A DNA stretch of 64,000 bases from Pandoraea pnomenusa (GCF_000767615.3 NZ_CP009553.3:1488001-1552000); one strand, 5' to 3'. Positions 34,907-44,207 are shown, counted from the first letter of the stretch. Notes: a model not told the origin generated them from the letters alone. Made by a program: numbers and translations.

Positions 34907-35854
34907 ATGACAATCGATCGAGCGGTCTGGCAAGGCCGCGTGGATACCGGCGAGACCGGCCACACTCTCCGTCTGCACCAGGTGCTGCGCGACTACGACG
35001 CGGCGCAGGTGGCCGGCGGTGCCGTCGTGCTGGGCTTTTGCAGTGATGAGGGTGTGCGCCGCAATCATGGACGTCAGGGCGCCGTGGCCGGCCCCGACAT
35101 GTTGCGTCGCGCGCTCGCGAGCCTGCCCGTGCAGGGCACGCCCGCCGTGTTCGAAGGTGGCAACATCGTCTGTGCGGACGATCGGCTCGAAGCGGCGCAA
35201 GCCGCGCTCGGCCATCGGGTGGCCGAAGTGCTCGCCGCAGGCGCGCGCCCGGTGGTGCTGGGCGGTGGGCATGAGATCGCCTACGGTACGTTCCTCGGGG
35301 TGGCCGAGCATTATGGCGATCGCCTGCGCGACGAACCCATCCTGATCCTCAACTTCGATGCGCACTTCGATCTGCGTGCACAGCCGACGGCGAGTTCCGG
35401 CACGCCGTTCTGGCAGATCTCGCAGTTGCTCGCGGGGCGTCAGGCGCCGTTCCACTACGCGTGCCTCGGCGTGAGCCGCTACAGCAACACCGACGCGCTG
35501 TTCGAGCGGGCGAACGCATTGAATGTCGATTACTGGCTCGACGAGACGATGCTTGCGCATCGGCTGCCGCAGATGTGCGAAGCGCTCGAGAAGAAGCTCG
35601 CGCAGGTCCGGCACGTGTACCTGACCATCGACATGGACGTGCTGCCGGGCGAAAAGGCGCCGGGCGTGTCGGCACCCGCGGCCCACGGCGTTGCGCTGGA
35701 GGTCGTGGAGGCGCTCATCGGCGTGGTGCGCCGCTCGGGCAAGCTGCGCGTGGCGGACATTGCCGAGTACAACCCGACGTACGATCGGGACGGCCTGACC
35801 GCGCGCGTCGGCGCGCGCCTGTTGCATCCGCTGATTACGCAGGCAGTCGCCTGA
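34907..35854 (+). CDS. hutG: formimidoylglutamase (arginase family)
   Basis: A 315-residue ureohydrolase-fold enzyme. Metal-binding motifs are GGGHEIAYG, NFDAHFDLR and TIDMDVLPG, giving the His/Asp set for the binuclear Mn site. The SCSDEGVRRNHGR-type start (here FCSDEGVRRNHGRQGA) and lack of an arginine-specific loop favour HutG, which hydrolyses N-formimidoyl-L-glutamate in histidine breakdown. It lies 13 bases after the transporter ATPase. The other hut genes are not in this window, so agmatinase-like alternatives cannot be fully excluded. Confidence 0.85.
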   Translation: MTIDRAVWQGRVDTGETGHTLRLHQVLRDYDAAQVAGGAVVLGFCSDEGVRRNHGRQGAVAGPDMLRRALASLPVQGTPAVFEGGNIVCADDRLEAAQAALGHRVAEVLAAGARPVVLGGGHEIAYGTFLGVAEHYGDRLRDEPILILNFDAHFDLRAQPTASSGTPFWQISQLLAGRQAPFHYACLGVSRYSNTDALFERANALNVDYWLDETMLAHRLPQMCEALEKKLAQVRHVYLTIDMDVLPGEKAPGVSAPAAHGVALEVVEALIGVVRRSGKLRVADIAEYNPTYDRDGLTARVGARLLHPLITQAVA

Positions 35855-35859
35855 GCCGC

Positions 35860-35886
35860 ATGAACGGTATGAATGGCATGAATGGC
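35860..35886. repeat. 9-bp tandem repeat after hutG
   Basis: Three head-to-tail copies of ATGAATGGC (first copy ATGAACGGT) start five bases after the hutG stop. Confidence 0.7.
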
Positions 35887-35927
35887 ATATAGCGTTATTT
35901 GCGCCGTTCGCCGGCGTTCTGCGCGAC

Positions 35928-35968
35928 AATAAGGCGGGCCGATCGAACCTTCGATCGCCCGCCTTATT
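35928..35968 (+). terminator. long stem-loop terminator after hutG
   Basis: Stem of 11 bp (35928-35938 with 35958-35968) plus 8 bp (35940-35947 with 35950-35957), with one bulged C and a two-base turn. It closes the transporter-hutG operon 74 bases after the stop and insulates msrA. Confidence 0.8.
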
Positions 35969-36014
35969 CGTTTGGTGCGCCGCCGCACGAACGCAGTCGA
36001 CAAGCGAGGTCAAG

Positions 36015-36587
36015 ATGACAGTGCAGACGAACTCCCCGCGTGATACCCGTACCGAAGTCGCCACGCTCGCCGGTGGCTGTTTCTGGTGCCTCGAGGCCTG
36101 CTACCAGCAGCTCGACGGCGTGACGTCCGTGGTTTCGGGCTACGAGGGCGGCAAGGTCGACAATCCGACCTACGAGCAGGTTTGCGAAGGCGAAACCGGC
36201 CATGCCGAAGTGGTGCAGCTCACCTACGATCCCGACGTCGTCAGCTTCGAGGAACTGCTCGTCGTGTTCTTCCAGATTCACGATCCGACGACCCTCAATC
36301 GCCAGGGCAACGACATCGGCACGCAGTATCGGTCCGCCATCTTCTATCACGACGAGGCCCAGAAAACGGCAGCCGAACACCTCATCGCCGAGCTGATGGC
36401 GGAAATGACGTATCCGCACCCCATCGTCACGCAGGTCGTGCCGGCGCAGACGTTCTGGCCTGCGGAGGCCTACCACCAGAACTACTTCCGCCAGCATCCC
36501 GACCAGGGCTACTGCGCCTATGTGGTCGCGCCGAAGCTCAAGAAATTCCGCGAGAAATTCGCTCGCCGTCTCAAGCCGGCGGCCTGA
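36015..36587 (+). CDS. msrA: peptide-methionine (S)-S-oxide reductase
   Basis: A 190-residue cytoplasmic repair enzyme that reduces methionine-S-sulfoxide in proteins. The active-site motif GGCFWCLE is at about 20-27, with GYEGGKVDNPTYEQVCEG-like (landmark NPTYEQVC), GHAEVVQLTYDP and IGTQYRSAIFY all present. GCGAGG precedes the ATG at 36015. It appears monocistronic. The SUOX-fold enzyme at 2766 may cover the periplasmic side of methionine repair. Confidence 0.95.
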   Translation: MTVQTNSPRDTRTEVATLAGGCFWCLEACYQQLDGVTSVVSGYEGGKVDNPTYEQVCEGETGHAEVVQLTYDPDVVSFEELLVVFFQIHDPTTLNRQGNDIGTQYRSAIFYHDEAQKTAAEHLIAELMAEMTYPHPIVTQVVPAQTFWPAEAYHQNYFRQHPDQGYCAYVVAPKLKKFREKFARRLKPAA

Positions 36588-36623
36588 GGCCACGCCACGG
36601 TGGCCGGCGCGGCGCGCGCCGGC

Positions 36624-37622
36624 TCACAGGAGCGTGCAGGGGCCCGTCTGCATGGGGTCGATGGCCGCATCGAGCCTGCCCGGTCGAACCGCACGCCTCG
36701 CGCGTTGCGGTTCGCCACGCGCACCGCAGCGCACCAACTGCGCGGTGAAGTCGGACAGCGTGGTGTCGTCCACGTCCGTCAGCGAGAGTCCGATCGGCGG
36801 CAGAGCGGTGTGTCCTTCCATCCCGGCGGCACGGTAGTGGAAGGCGAGCACGGGGGCGTGGTCGCGTCGAATGCGCGCCGCGCAGGGGGTGCCCTCGTGC
36901 AGGAAGGCCAGTTCACTCTGCCCGGCGAACAGAAGCTCGGCGTCGCCCGGTGCATCGAGGTCGGGGAACGCGAAGCGGCCAATGGCCACGCTGCGTAAGC
37001 CCATGTCGTGACAAAGCGCCCTGAAACCGCCTGGCCGGAATTCGGGTTCGTCGCGCAGCAACGATGCCAGTCCGAGCGTCCTGAGATACCCATCCACATC
37101 GAGTTCCGCCGCGTTCGGGTGGAGCGCAAGAATGTCGCGCAGCATGGCGCGCAGTTCGGCGTTGCTCGCCCGATCCTCGGCGGCACATGCGCCAACAGGG
37201 GTGACGAGCGTAGCGAGCGCGCGCTCGAAATAGTCGCTCACCGGCACCGCCTGACATCGATAAACCGTCTTCCGGAATCGATCGAGCGGCGTCGGTGCGG
37301 TGCTGGGAGCGGTGGTTGCCGCGGTCGTCGATGGGGGCGTCGGCGCGAAGGTTGCTTCCGGCGTCAATGACGGCGCCGACGCGAGTATCGGTATCGATGT
37401 CGCCATGGGTATCGTTGGCGTTGGGGACGTGCCCGGCGACGTGGATGTCGTTCGCCTCGGTGAGATGGTGGTTGGCACGCGCGATGGCGATGGCATTGCG
37501 TGGACTCGATTTTCGATGCGCCGCAGGTCGACGAGGACTTCGGGGGTGGCAGTGCCGGCATCGGCGTCGTACGCCATCGCGCCGGCGCGCGACATGGGAA
37601 TGGCCAAAGCGAGAAACGGCAT
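36624..37622 (-). CDS. hypothetical protein with Thr/Ser/Pro linker and C-terminal CTLL
   Basis: A 332-residue protein I do not recognise. The ATG at 37622 has GAGG about eight bases before it. Residues about 38-110 are Thr/Ser/Pro/Ala-rich and look like a disordered linker. The rest is a compact domain with DYFERALATLVTP, LRDEPEFRPGGF, DMGLRSVAIGRFAFPD and FLHEGTPCAAR. The last four residues are Cys-Thr-Leu-Leu, a possible CaaX-type lipidation box in eukaryotic cells. No signal peptide of classic form. Another unknown gene (37884-38210) lies upstream on the same strand. Confidence 0.6.
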   Translation of the reverse strand: MPFLALAIPMSRAGAMAYDADAGTATPEVLVDLRRIENRVHAMPSPSRVPTTISPRRTTSTSPGTSPTPTIPMATSIPILASAPSLTPEATFAPTPPSTTAATTAPSTAPTPLDRFRKTVYRCQAVPVSDYFERALATLVTPVGACAAEDRASNAELRAMLRDILALHPNAAELDVDGYLRTLGLASLLRDEPEFRPGGFRALCHDMGLRSVAIGRFAFPDLDAPGDAELLFAGQSELAFLHEGTPCAARIRRDHAPVLAFHYRAAGMEGHTALPPIGLSLTDVDDTTLSDFTAQLVRCGARGEPQRARRAVRPGRLDAAIDPMQTGPCTLL

Positions 37623-37770
37623 GTTGCATACCTCGCGGGAGTCATGGGTGGATCGGAAGCCAGTGACGAACCCCTTCGGCGCGGACGGAAAGTGCCCCGA
37701 CCTGAAGGTGTCCCGTGAGTCAGGGCGGGACAATACGGCATCGGACGACACGCGACGGGGGCACTACAGG

Positions 37771-37835
37771 GCACGGCAAGGCACGACGGGACACGACAGG
37801 ACACGACAGGACACGACAGGACCAGGACACGACGG
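37771..37835. repeat. 10-bp tandem repeat
   Basis: Three perfect copies of ACACGACAGG at 37791-37820, with degenerate copies on both sides, in the 261-base gap between two hypothetical genes. This gap shows nothing else. Confidence 0.75.
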
Positions 37836-37883
37836 ATGGCTACGGAGCCACCGTCGATCATCGCGAACTGGGCTGCGCCGTGG

Positions 37884-38210
37884 TCAGTCGATGACGCGAA
37901 CAGGAGATCCTGCCGTCGCGGCAAATAGCACCAGACAAGGTTGATCCGCGTCCTGGGCATGGCCGCGCGCCGCGCCGGGACTGTCGAAGTAGAACGCATC
38001 GTCGGCGTTCGGCACGCGCGTCGTGACGATCTCGAAGCGGTGAGGGTCGAAGCGGATATCGAGGAATGTCCGGCTCTCGTGGAACCAGACCACGTAGCCC
38101 GAATAAGGCAACGCTTGGGGTAGGTCGGGTCGTGGGGTCGCGGCGGCGTGCAGCGGTGCGCAGGCCGGCGCGGGATTGCGATGGCCCTCGCGCTCCTGGC
38201 GATGTTTCAT
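37884..38210 (-). CDS. small hypothetical protein
   Basis: A 108-residue protein I do not recognise. A good ribosome-binding site (AGGAGATCC, eight bases before the ATG at 38210) supports translation. The N-terminal 40 residues are His/Pro/Ala-rich; the rest looks folded (YSGYVVWFHESRTFLDIRFD, VTTRVPNADDAFYFDSP, CLVLFAATAGSPV). The frame is open back to 38465 but the added part is Arg-rich and unlikely. It is co-directional with the unknown gene at 36624-37622. Confidence 0.55.
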   Translation of the reverse strand: MKHRQEREGHRNPAPACAPLHAAATPRPDLPQALPYSGYVVWFHESRTFLDIRFDPHRFEIVTTRVPNADDAFYFDSPGAARGHAQDADQPCLVLFAATAGSPVRVID

Positions 38211-38615
38211 GGGTGGATCTCCTGAGAAGTGACGGCGACGCTTTCCGGAGCGTCGAGCGATGGTGAGGCCGTTGCTGGCGCACGGTTTTCGGGAATGGGC
38301 CCCCGCCTGCCGATTCCCGGGACGCACTTCGATGATGCCCGGCCCATGCGGCGGCGGGCGCGAGCCGTATCCGAAAACGGTATCGGACGATGCCTCGTTG
38401 CAGCGACGACGAGCGCAGCGGCACCCGCCTGAATCTGCCTTGGCGTGGCGTTGAATTTTCGTCATGCCGGTCCGTGTTTCATCCTGCCGGGCGGAAGACG
38501 TCGCCCGCGCACCCGGCCAGGTGCGCCTTCCGACGTGCTTGCGGGAACGGGGGAGGGAGATGGAGAGGGACCGGCGGAGGGCGGCGTCCCGTGTCAGCCG
38601 ATGCCCCCGGGACCA
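38211..38615. other. gap without a convincing gene
   Basis: About 400 bases of GC-rich sequence upstream of the divergent MFS and hypothetical genes. Several short frames exist on both strands but none has a recognisable product or RBS. The MFS promoter follows at its right end. Confidence 0.4.
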
Positions 38616-38645
38616 TTCATATGTTCATTATTTTTCGCATAGAAT
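38616..38645 (+). promoter_or_regulatory. promoter of the DHA2 transporter gene
   Basis: TTCATA (38616-38621) and TAGAAT (38640-38645), 18 bases apart, lie in the only AT-rich stretch, about 38 bases before the GTG start. Confidence 0.45.
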
Positions 38646-38682
38646 GACGGCTTACCTCCATGAAGTCTTCAGGTAGTTCCCC

Positions 38683-40257
38683 GTGCGCCCCCTGCCTTTT
38701 CGCGACGCGCTGATGGCCATGATCGGCATCGCGCTCGTCAACATGCTCGTCGCTCTCGACCAGACCGTCGTCAGCACCGCGCTGCCGTCCATCGTCGCCG
38801 AGCTCAAGGGGTTCGAGTACTACGCCTGGATCGCGAGCATCTATCTGCTCGCTTCCGTGGTCACGGTGCCCGTGTTCGGCCGCCTCGGCGACTATTTCGG
38901 CCGGCGCCGCTTCGTGATCGCGTCCGTGCTCACGTTCACCTTCGCTTCGCTGCTGTGCGGACTGGCACCGAACATGCCGTTCCTCGTTTTCGCGCGGGGC
39001 CTGCAAGGCGTGGGCGGCGGCATGATGGTGGGGACCGCCTTCGCGTCGGTGCCCGACCTCTTTCCCGACGCCCGCTCCCGCGTGCGATGGCAGGTCGTGA
39101 TCACCACCGCCTACGGTATCGGCACGGCGGCGGGACCGTCATTGGGCGGCCTGCTCTCGGAGCATTTCGGCTGGCGCTCGACGTTTTTCGTGAACCTCCC
39201 GGTCGGTCTGGCGGCGCTCTACTTCGTGTGGCGCTACCTGCCGAAATTCCCGCCGGCACATCAGGGGGACGTGCGCGTCGACTGGCGTGGCGCCCTGTGG
39301 ATCGGCGTCGTGCTGGGCGGCTTCCAGGTGTTCATCGAAAACGTGCCCGCGCATGGGGCGTCGCTCGGCAACGGGTTGCTGATCGCGGCGGTCGTGGCTG
39401 GCTTCTGGATGCTGCTGCGTACCGAGCGTCGCGCCACGCACCCGATCGTTCCGCTGGACATGTTCCGGCATCCGCAGCTCGTGGTGCTCTTCACGCTCTC
39501 TGTGCTGATTGGCTTCGTCATGTACTCGCTGATCTTCTTCGCGCCGTTGCTGTTGCAGGGGGGCTTCGGCCTGAGCCCGCAGGCGGCCGGGCTGATCGCC
39601 ACGCCGATCGCCGCCTGCATCGCACTGGGCAGCTTCATCAATACGCCGATCGTGGTGCGTCTGTCGCGGCCCACGAACATGCTGATTCTCGGTTTTTGCC
39701 TGCTGGCGGTGGCCTCGGCGGGCGTGGGGCTGGCACACCGGGATACGTCGCACGGCCTGCTGGCGCTGGCCATGGCGTGCGCGGGCATCGGCATTGGCTT
39801 CATTCTCAACAACATGAACGTGTTCGGTCAGGAGATTGCCGGGCGCGAGCGCTTCGGCATTACCACCGCGCTGTTGCAGTCGACCCGCATGGTGGGCGGC
39901 ATGCTCGGCACAACGATCGTCGGCACGCTGGTCAATCACTGGTATGCCAATGGCGTTGCGGGCGCCGTCTCTGCCTACGACGGCACGCCTGCCGCGCACG
40001 CCGTCGCGCGGGCGCTGGACCCGCGCATCCTGATCGATCCCGCGCTGCGCGGGGATTTGCTGATGGATCTGCGGGCCATGGGCATCGACGGTCTGCCGCT
40101 GGTCGAAACCGCCCGGCAAACGCTCGTGAACGCCGTTCACGCCGGCGTGCTGCTCACCGGCATTGCCGCCGTCGTGGCGGCGCTGCTCGTGCGCCGGATC
40201 CGGCAGATCCAGTTCCCGAAGCGGCGCGAGCGCCCGGCCATGGCGTCGCCGGAATAG
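38683..40257 (+). CDS. DHA2-family (EmrB/QacA type) MFS drug:H+ antiporter
   Basis: A 524-residue transporter with about 14 membrane helices. Motifs include LDQTVVSTALPSI (DHA2 motif D1, about 25-37), GRLGDYFGRRR (motif A) and the motif C region AYGIGTAAGPSLGGLL. It starts at GTG 38683 with a weak AGGTAG upstream. Typical substrates are hydrophobic drugs and dyes. No adaptor or channel gene accompanies it. FabV follows 93 bases downstream on the same strand. Confidence 0.9.
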   Translation: MRPLPFRDALMAMIGIALVNMLVALDQTVVSTALPSIVAELKGFEYYAWIASIYLLASVVTVPVFGRLGDYFGRRRFVIASVLTFTFASLLCGLAPNMPFLVFARGLQGVGGGMMVGTAFASVPDLFPDARSRVRWQVVITTAYGIGTAAGPSLGGLLSEHFGWRSTFFVNLPVGLAALYFVWRYLPKFPPAHQGDVRVDWRGALWIGVVLGGFQVFIENVPAHGASLGNGLLIAAVVAGFWMLLRTERRATHPIVPLDMFRHPQLVVLFTLSVLIGFVMYSLIFFAPLLLQGGFGLSPQAAGLIATPIAACIALGSFINTPIVVRLSRPTNMLILGFCLLAVASAGVGLAHRDTSHGLLALAMACAGIGIGFILNNMNVFGQEIAGRERFGITTALLQSTRMVGGMLGTTIVGTLVNHWYANGVAGAVSAYDGTPAAHAVARALDPRILIDPALRGDLLMDLRAMGIDGLPLVETARQTLVNAVHAGVLLTGIAAVVAALLVRRIRQIQFPKRRERPAMASPE

Positions 40258-40350
40258 GCGGGAATCCGGCAGTCCGGTCCCGACCTCGTTTACAATGCGC
40301 GGTGTTTGCCGGGTGAGCCGGCATCACCGAATTTTGTGAATGAGGTTTCC

Positions 40351-41544
40351 ATGATCATCAAGCCACGCGTGCGCGGCTTCATCTGCGTCACCACCCATCC
40401 CGTCGGCTGCGAGGCCAACGTCAAGCAACAGATCGAGTACGTGAAGGCCCAGGGCCCGATCGCCGGTGGCCCGAAGAAGGTGCTCGTGATCGGCGCATCG
40501 ACCGGTTACGGCCTCGCCGCGCGCATTACAGCCGCCTTCGGTAGCGATGCCGCCACCCTCGGCGTGTTCTTCGAGCGCGCGGGCAGCGAAACGAAGCCGG
40601 GCACGCCGGGCTGGTACAACACCGCCGCCTTCGACAAGTTCGCCACCGAGAAGGGCCTGTACGCCAAGAGCATCAACGGCGATGCGTTCTCCAGGGAAAT
40701 CAAGGCCAAGACCATCGAGACCATCAAGCAGGACCTCGGTCAGGTCGATCTCGTCGTCTACAGCCTGGCCGCACCGCGCCGGACCCACCCGGAAACCGGA
40801 CAGGTGTTCAACTCGGTGCTCAAGCCGGTGGGCCAGTCGGTCACGCTGCGCGGCATCGACACTGACAAGGAAGTCGTGAAGGAGTCGGTGTTCGAGCCTG
40901 CCACGCAGGAGGAAATCGAGAACACGGTGGCCGTGATGGGGGGCGAAGACTGGCAAATGTGGATCGACGCGCTCTCCGAAGCGGGCGTGCTCGCCCCTGG
41001 CGCCAAGACCACGGCCTTCACGTATCTCGGCGAGAAGATCACGCACGACATCTACTGGAACGGCTCGATCGGTGCCGCCAAGAAGGACCTGGACGAAAAG
41101 GTGCTGAACATTCGCGCCAAGCTTGCCGCGAATGGCGGCGATGCCCGCGTGGCCGTACTCAAGGCGCTCGTGACGCAAGCCAGCTCGGCGATCCCGATGA
41201 TGCCGCTGTACCTCTCGCTGCTGTTCAAGGTGATGAAGGCCAACGGCACGCACGAAGGTTGCATCGAGCAGATCTACGGTCTGTACAAGGACAGCCTGTA
41301 CGGCGCCACGCCGCATCTCGATGAAGAGGGGCGCGTGCGTACCGACCAGAAGGAATTGTCGCCGCAGGTGCAGGGCGAAGTCTCGGCGCTTTGGGGCAAG
41401 GTCACGGACGAGAACCTGTACGAACTGACCGATTTCGCCGGCTATAAGCACGAGTTCCTGCGCCTGTTCGGCTTCGAGGTCGATGGCGTGGACTACGATG
41501 CCGACGTGAACCCCGACGTGCCGATCCCGCATCTCGTGGCGTAA
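40351..41544 (+). CDS. fabV: enoyl-ACP/enoyl-CoA reductase FabV
   Basis: A 397-residue NADH-dependent enoyl reductase for the last step of fatty-acid elongation. The nucleotide-binding loop [11 protein letters not shown] (about 48-58) and the FabV active site Tyr235-X8-Lys244 (in [14 protein letters not shown]) are intact, as is [10 protein letters not shown]. FabV is the triclosan-tolerant isoform. TGAGG precedes the ATG. It is the only enoyl reductase seen in this window, so whether FabI also exists is unknown. Confidence 0.96.
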   Translation: MIIKPRVRGFICVTTHPVGCEANVKQQIEYVKAQGPIAGGPKKVLVIGASTGYGLAARITAAFGSDAATLGVFFERAGSETKPGTPGWYNTAAFDKFATEKGLYAKSINGDAFSREIKAKTIETIKQDLGQVDLVVYSLAAPRRTHPETGQVFNSVLKPVGQSVTLRGIDTDKEVVKESVFEPATQEEIENTVAVMGGEDWQMWIDALSEAGVLAPGAKTTAFTYLGEKITHDIYWNGSIGAAKKDLDEKVLNIRAKLAANGGDARVAVLKALVTQASSAIPMMPLYLSLLFKVMKANGTHEGCIEQIYGLYKDSLYGATPHLDEEGRVRTDQKELSPQVQGEVSALWGKVTDENLYELTDFAGYKHEFLRLFGFEVDGVDYDADVNPDVPIPHLVA

Positions 41545-41560
41545 CGCCTAGCGCCGTAAC

Positions 41561-41612
41561 GCGCGTACCGCCGTAAAGGCGCAACGAACGCGGCAGTGCG
41601 GCGGTACCGCGC
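41561..41612. terminator. stem-loop after fabV
   Basis: Arms 41561-41573 and 41599-41612 pair over 13 positions with one bulge. It begins 17 bases after the fabV stop and lies in a convergent gap. There is no U-tract. Confidence 0.45.
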
Positions 41613-41643
41613 GATTCGCGGTTCGGTTTGCGCCGCATCGTGA

Positions 41644-41683
41644 CAATGGCCCGGGTCCGGCGATTCGCCGGCTCGGGCCATTG
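41644..41683. terminator. second stem-loop between fabV and the DUF72 gene
   Basis: A 10-bp outer stem (41644-41653 with 41674-41683) encloses a 7-bp inner stem (41657-41663 with 41665-41671). It is the stronger candidate for a bidirectional terminator in this convergent gap. Confidence 0.6.
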
Positions 41684-41737
41684 CCGTTTGGGTCGCAGGG
41701 CCCGGCGTTATGTCCGCCGATGCACTTGTGTCGGGCG

Positions 41738-42886
41738 TCAGCCGCCGCGGGTCAACTCGACGATGCGCTCGGCCAGCGCGCCGCACGACAGCGGCGACGA
41801 CCCCTCGGCCTTGTTGTTGACGATCACATAGACGGGATGCCCGGCGAGCGCGTAATGCGTGGCCAGCGAGGCGAGCACGTCGCGCGTGAGTGGGTCGGGA
41901 TCGACGATCCTGTCGAACGGGGCGTACTTGGCCTTGGCCTGCTCGTAGCGGTGTGCGCTGTTCAGATTCCATCGCACGACCAGCGGTCCGGCGCCGGCTT
42001 CGTCGAGCATCGCCAACGCCGCGGCCTGCCGCTCGACATGCGGCATGCGCGCGTGCAGTCCGATGCAATAGCGCACGCCCATCTGCCCGAGCGCCCGCAT
42101 GAGACGTGGAGTGAGCAATGCGCCGTCGCGAATCTCCAGCGCGTAGCACGGCCCCGGGAGCGGATTGCCGTGCGCCGCCGCGATCGGCCCGGACGGCAGC
42201 GGCGGCAACGCGGCGAAAAACGCCTCGATGCGCTGGATCAGACCCGGCACGTCGCGCAGCAGCTCGTTCGGAAGCGGCGACACTTGAAAGACCAGCACGC
42301 CGGCTTTGGGTCCCAGGCCGGCCAGACACGGCGCCACGAACTGCTCGGTCGCGATGCGCGCGTCGAGAAAGCAGGGGTTGGCGCGCAGCCCTTCGCCCTT
42401 CTCGCCGCGCACGAGTGCGTCGGTGACCACGCTCGGCGCCTTGACGAGAAAGCGGAAGTCGTCCGGCACCTGCTGCGCATACTTCTGGTATTCGACGATC
42501 GACATCGGCTTATAGAACGACCGGTCGATTCCCACGCAACGCAGCACGGGATGACGCGCATAGGCGCTCAACCCCTGCCGGGAGAGCTTGGTGTCACTGT
42601 AATCGTCGTCCCACACGATGCCCCGCCACCCGGGAAACGACCATGACGAAGTGCCCAGGCGGATATTGGCGGGCAACTGCGCGCCCAGCGAGCGCATGGC
42701 GGACGTGACCTCGGCCGCGCCGACGTCGCCGCGGCGCGCAGCGGGCGTGCGTCGCGCGGTGCCGTCGGCGGCCTGCGTCGGGGAGGTGGAGCAAGTGGCG
42801 GAAGGGGCGGAGCCATCGATCTGCCCGGCACGCCTGTCTGGCGCGGGATCGTCAGGCGGGGCGCCAAACAGATCGAACTGGCTCAT
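41738..42886 (-). CDS. DUF72-family TIM-barrel protein
   Basis: A 382-residue protein of the DUF72 (YecE) family: RLGTSSWSFPGWRGIVWD, YARHPVLRCVGIDRSFYKP, and DFRFLVKAPSVVTD are family landmarks, with YCIGLHARMPHVE and VRWNLNSAHRYEQAK further on. A variable Ala/Arg-rich insert occupies residues about 15-65. The biochemical role of the family is unsettled. The ATG at 42886 overlaps the stop of the CFA-synthase gene by four bases, so the two are co-translated. Confidence 0.85.
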   Translation of the reverse strand: MSQFDLFGAPPDDPAPDRRAGQIDGSAPSATCSTSPTQAADGTARRTPAARRGDVGAAEVTSAMRSLGAQLPANIRLGTSSWSFPGWRGIVWDDDYSDTKLSRQGLSAYARHPVLRCVGIDRSFYKPMSIVEYQKYAQQVPDDFRFLVKAPSVVTDALVRGEKGEGLRANPCFLDARIATEQFVAPCLAGLGPKAGVLVFQVSPLPNELLRDVPGLIQRIEAFFAALPPLPSGPIAAAHGNPLPGPCYALEIRDGALLTPRLMRALGQMGVRYCIGLHARMPHVERQAAALAMLDEAGAGPLVVRWNLNSAHRYEQAKAKYAPFDRIVDPDPLTRDVLASLATHYALAGHPVYVIVNNKAEGSSPLSCGALAERIVELTRGG

Positions 42887-44094
42887 CGATTCTCGTACAT
42901 GTACCGGCGCGACCAGGGCAGACGCGTGGCCGATTGCCCCGCCTTGCGGCACACGACCTGGTAGATCGACACGTGGTCGTGTTCGAATGCGTACGCGCAA
43001 CCTGCCAGATAGACGCGCCACACGCGGAAGCGCTCCTCGCCGGCGAGCTCGCGCAGGCGCGGCGCATGGGCCTCGAAGCGCTCGGACCAGCGTGTGAGCG
43101 TGCGCGCGTAATGACGACGCAGGCTCTCGACGTCGCTCGCCTCGAGCCCGCCGCGCTGCATCGCTTCGAGCGCAAGGCTGATGTGAGGCAATTCGCCGTT
43201 CGGGAAAACGTACTTGTCGATGAATTCGCCGCCGCCCATGGCCGTCTCGCCACTGTCCGGGTCGGTCGAGGTGATGCCGTGGTTCATGGCCACGCCGTCG
43301 TCCTTGAGCAGCGATGCCATTTTCCCGAAGTAGTCCTTCAGGTTCTTGCGCCCAACGTGCTCGAACATGCCCACGCTCGTGATGCGGTCGAACTGACCTT
43401 CCACGTCGCGATAGTCCTGAATGCGGATCTCGATCTGATTCTCGAGACCGAGCTTCTTCACGCGCTCGGTGGCCAGATCGAACTGATTCTGCGAAAGCGT
43501 CACACCTAGGCACTTCGCACCGAACTTCTGCGCCGCGCGAATCACCAGCGCACCCCACCCACAGCCGATGTCGAGCAGTGTCTGCCCCGGCTGCAACTGG
43601 ATCTTGGTGAGGATGTGATCGATCTTCTTTTCCTGCGCGGTGTCGAGGTCTTCGTCGCCATGCTCGAAGTAGGCACACGAATACACCATGTTCTTGTCCA
43701 GCCACAGCTGATAGAACTCGTTCGACACGTCGTAGTGAAACTCGATCGAGCGTTTGTCGGACTTCTTGCTGTGATTGAAATGACGAACGGCGCGCTCGAG
43801 CGGACCGATCGCCGTGAGGCTGCTGCCGGCCAGGGCGTAACTCATGTCGATGACGTCGGCCAGCTTGCCCTCCACGTCGATCTCGCCCTTCACATACGCT
43901 TCTCCGAGATTGTCGAGGCTGGGGCTCAGCAAACGCGTCATGGCTGCCGGGCCGTTGATGCGCAGCGTGACGCTCGGGTTGTCGAAGGCGCCGAAATCAT
44001 AATGCTGGCCATTCCAGAGCGCGAGGCGGATCGGCAGATTCGAGGATGTCTTGACGCCGCTGACCCAGTTTTCGAGTTTTTTCTCCCACAACAT
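42883..44094 (-). CDS. cfa: cyclopropane-fatty-acyl-phospholipid synthase
   Basis: A 403-residue SAM-dependent enzyme that methylenates unsaturated phospholipid chains. Visible are the N-terminal lipid-binding domain, HYDVSNEFYQLWLDKNMVYSCAYF, the SAM motif LLDIGCGWGALV, and SVGMFEHVG with the FDR residues before it. The ATG at 44094 (MLWEKKLENW) has GGAG eight bases upstream; an in-frame start at 44145 lacks one. It is translationally coupled to the DUF72 gene. Confidence 0.95.
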   Translation of the reverse strand: MLWEKKLENWVSGVKTSSNLPIRLALWNGQHYDFGAFDNPSVTLRINGPAAMTRLLSPSLDNLGEAYVKGEIDVEGKLADVIDMSYALAGSSLTAIGPLERAVRHFNHSKKSDKRSIEFHYDVSNEFYQLWLDKNMVYSCAYFEHGDEDLDTAQEKKIDHILTKIQLQPGQTLLDIGCGWGALVIRAAQKFGAKCLGVTLSQNQFDLATERVKKLGLENQIEIRIQDYRDVEGQFDRITSVGMFEHVGRKNLKDYFGKMASLLKDDGVAMNHGITSTDPDSGETAMGGGEFIDKYVFPNGELPHISLALEAMQRGGLEASDVESLRRHYARTLTRWSERFEAHAPRLRELAGEERFRVWRVYLAGCAYAFEHDHVSIYQVVCRKAGQSATRLPWSRRYMYENR

Positions 44095-44207
44095 GGATGT
44101 GCTCCAAGTGTCACCAAAAAAACCTTCATCCGTACCGCACGGCACGGTGACGTCTCCTCGTCAAACGGGCGGGCAGGCGTACCGCGTCGGCGTCGCCGAC
44201 ACAACGA

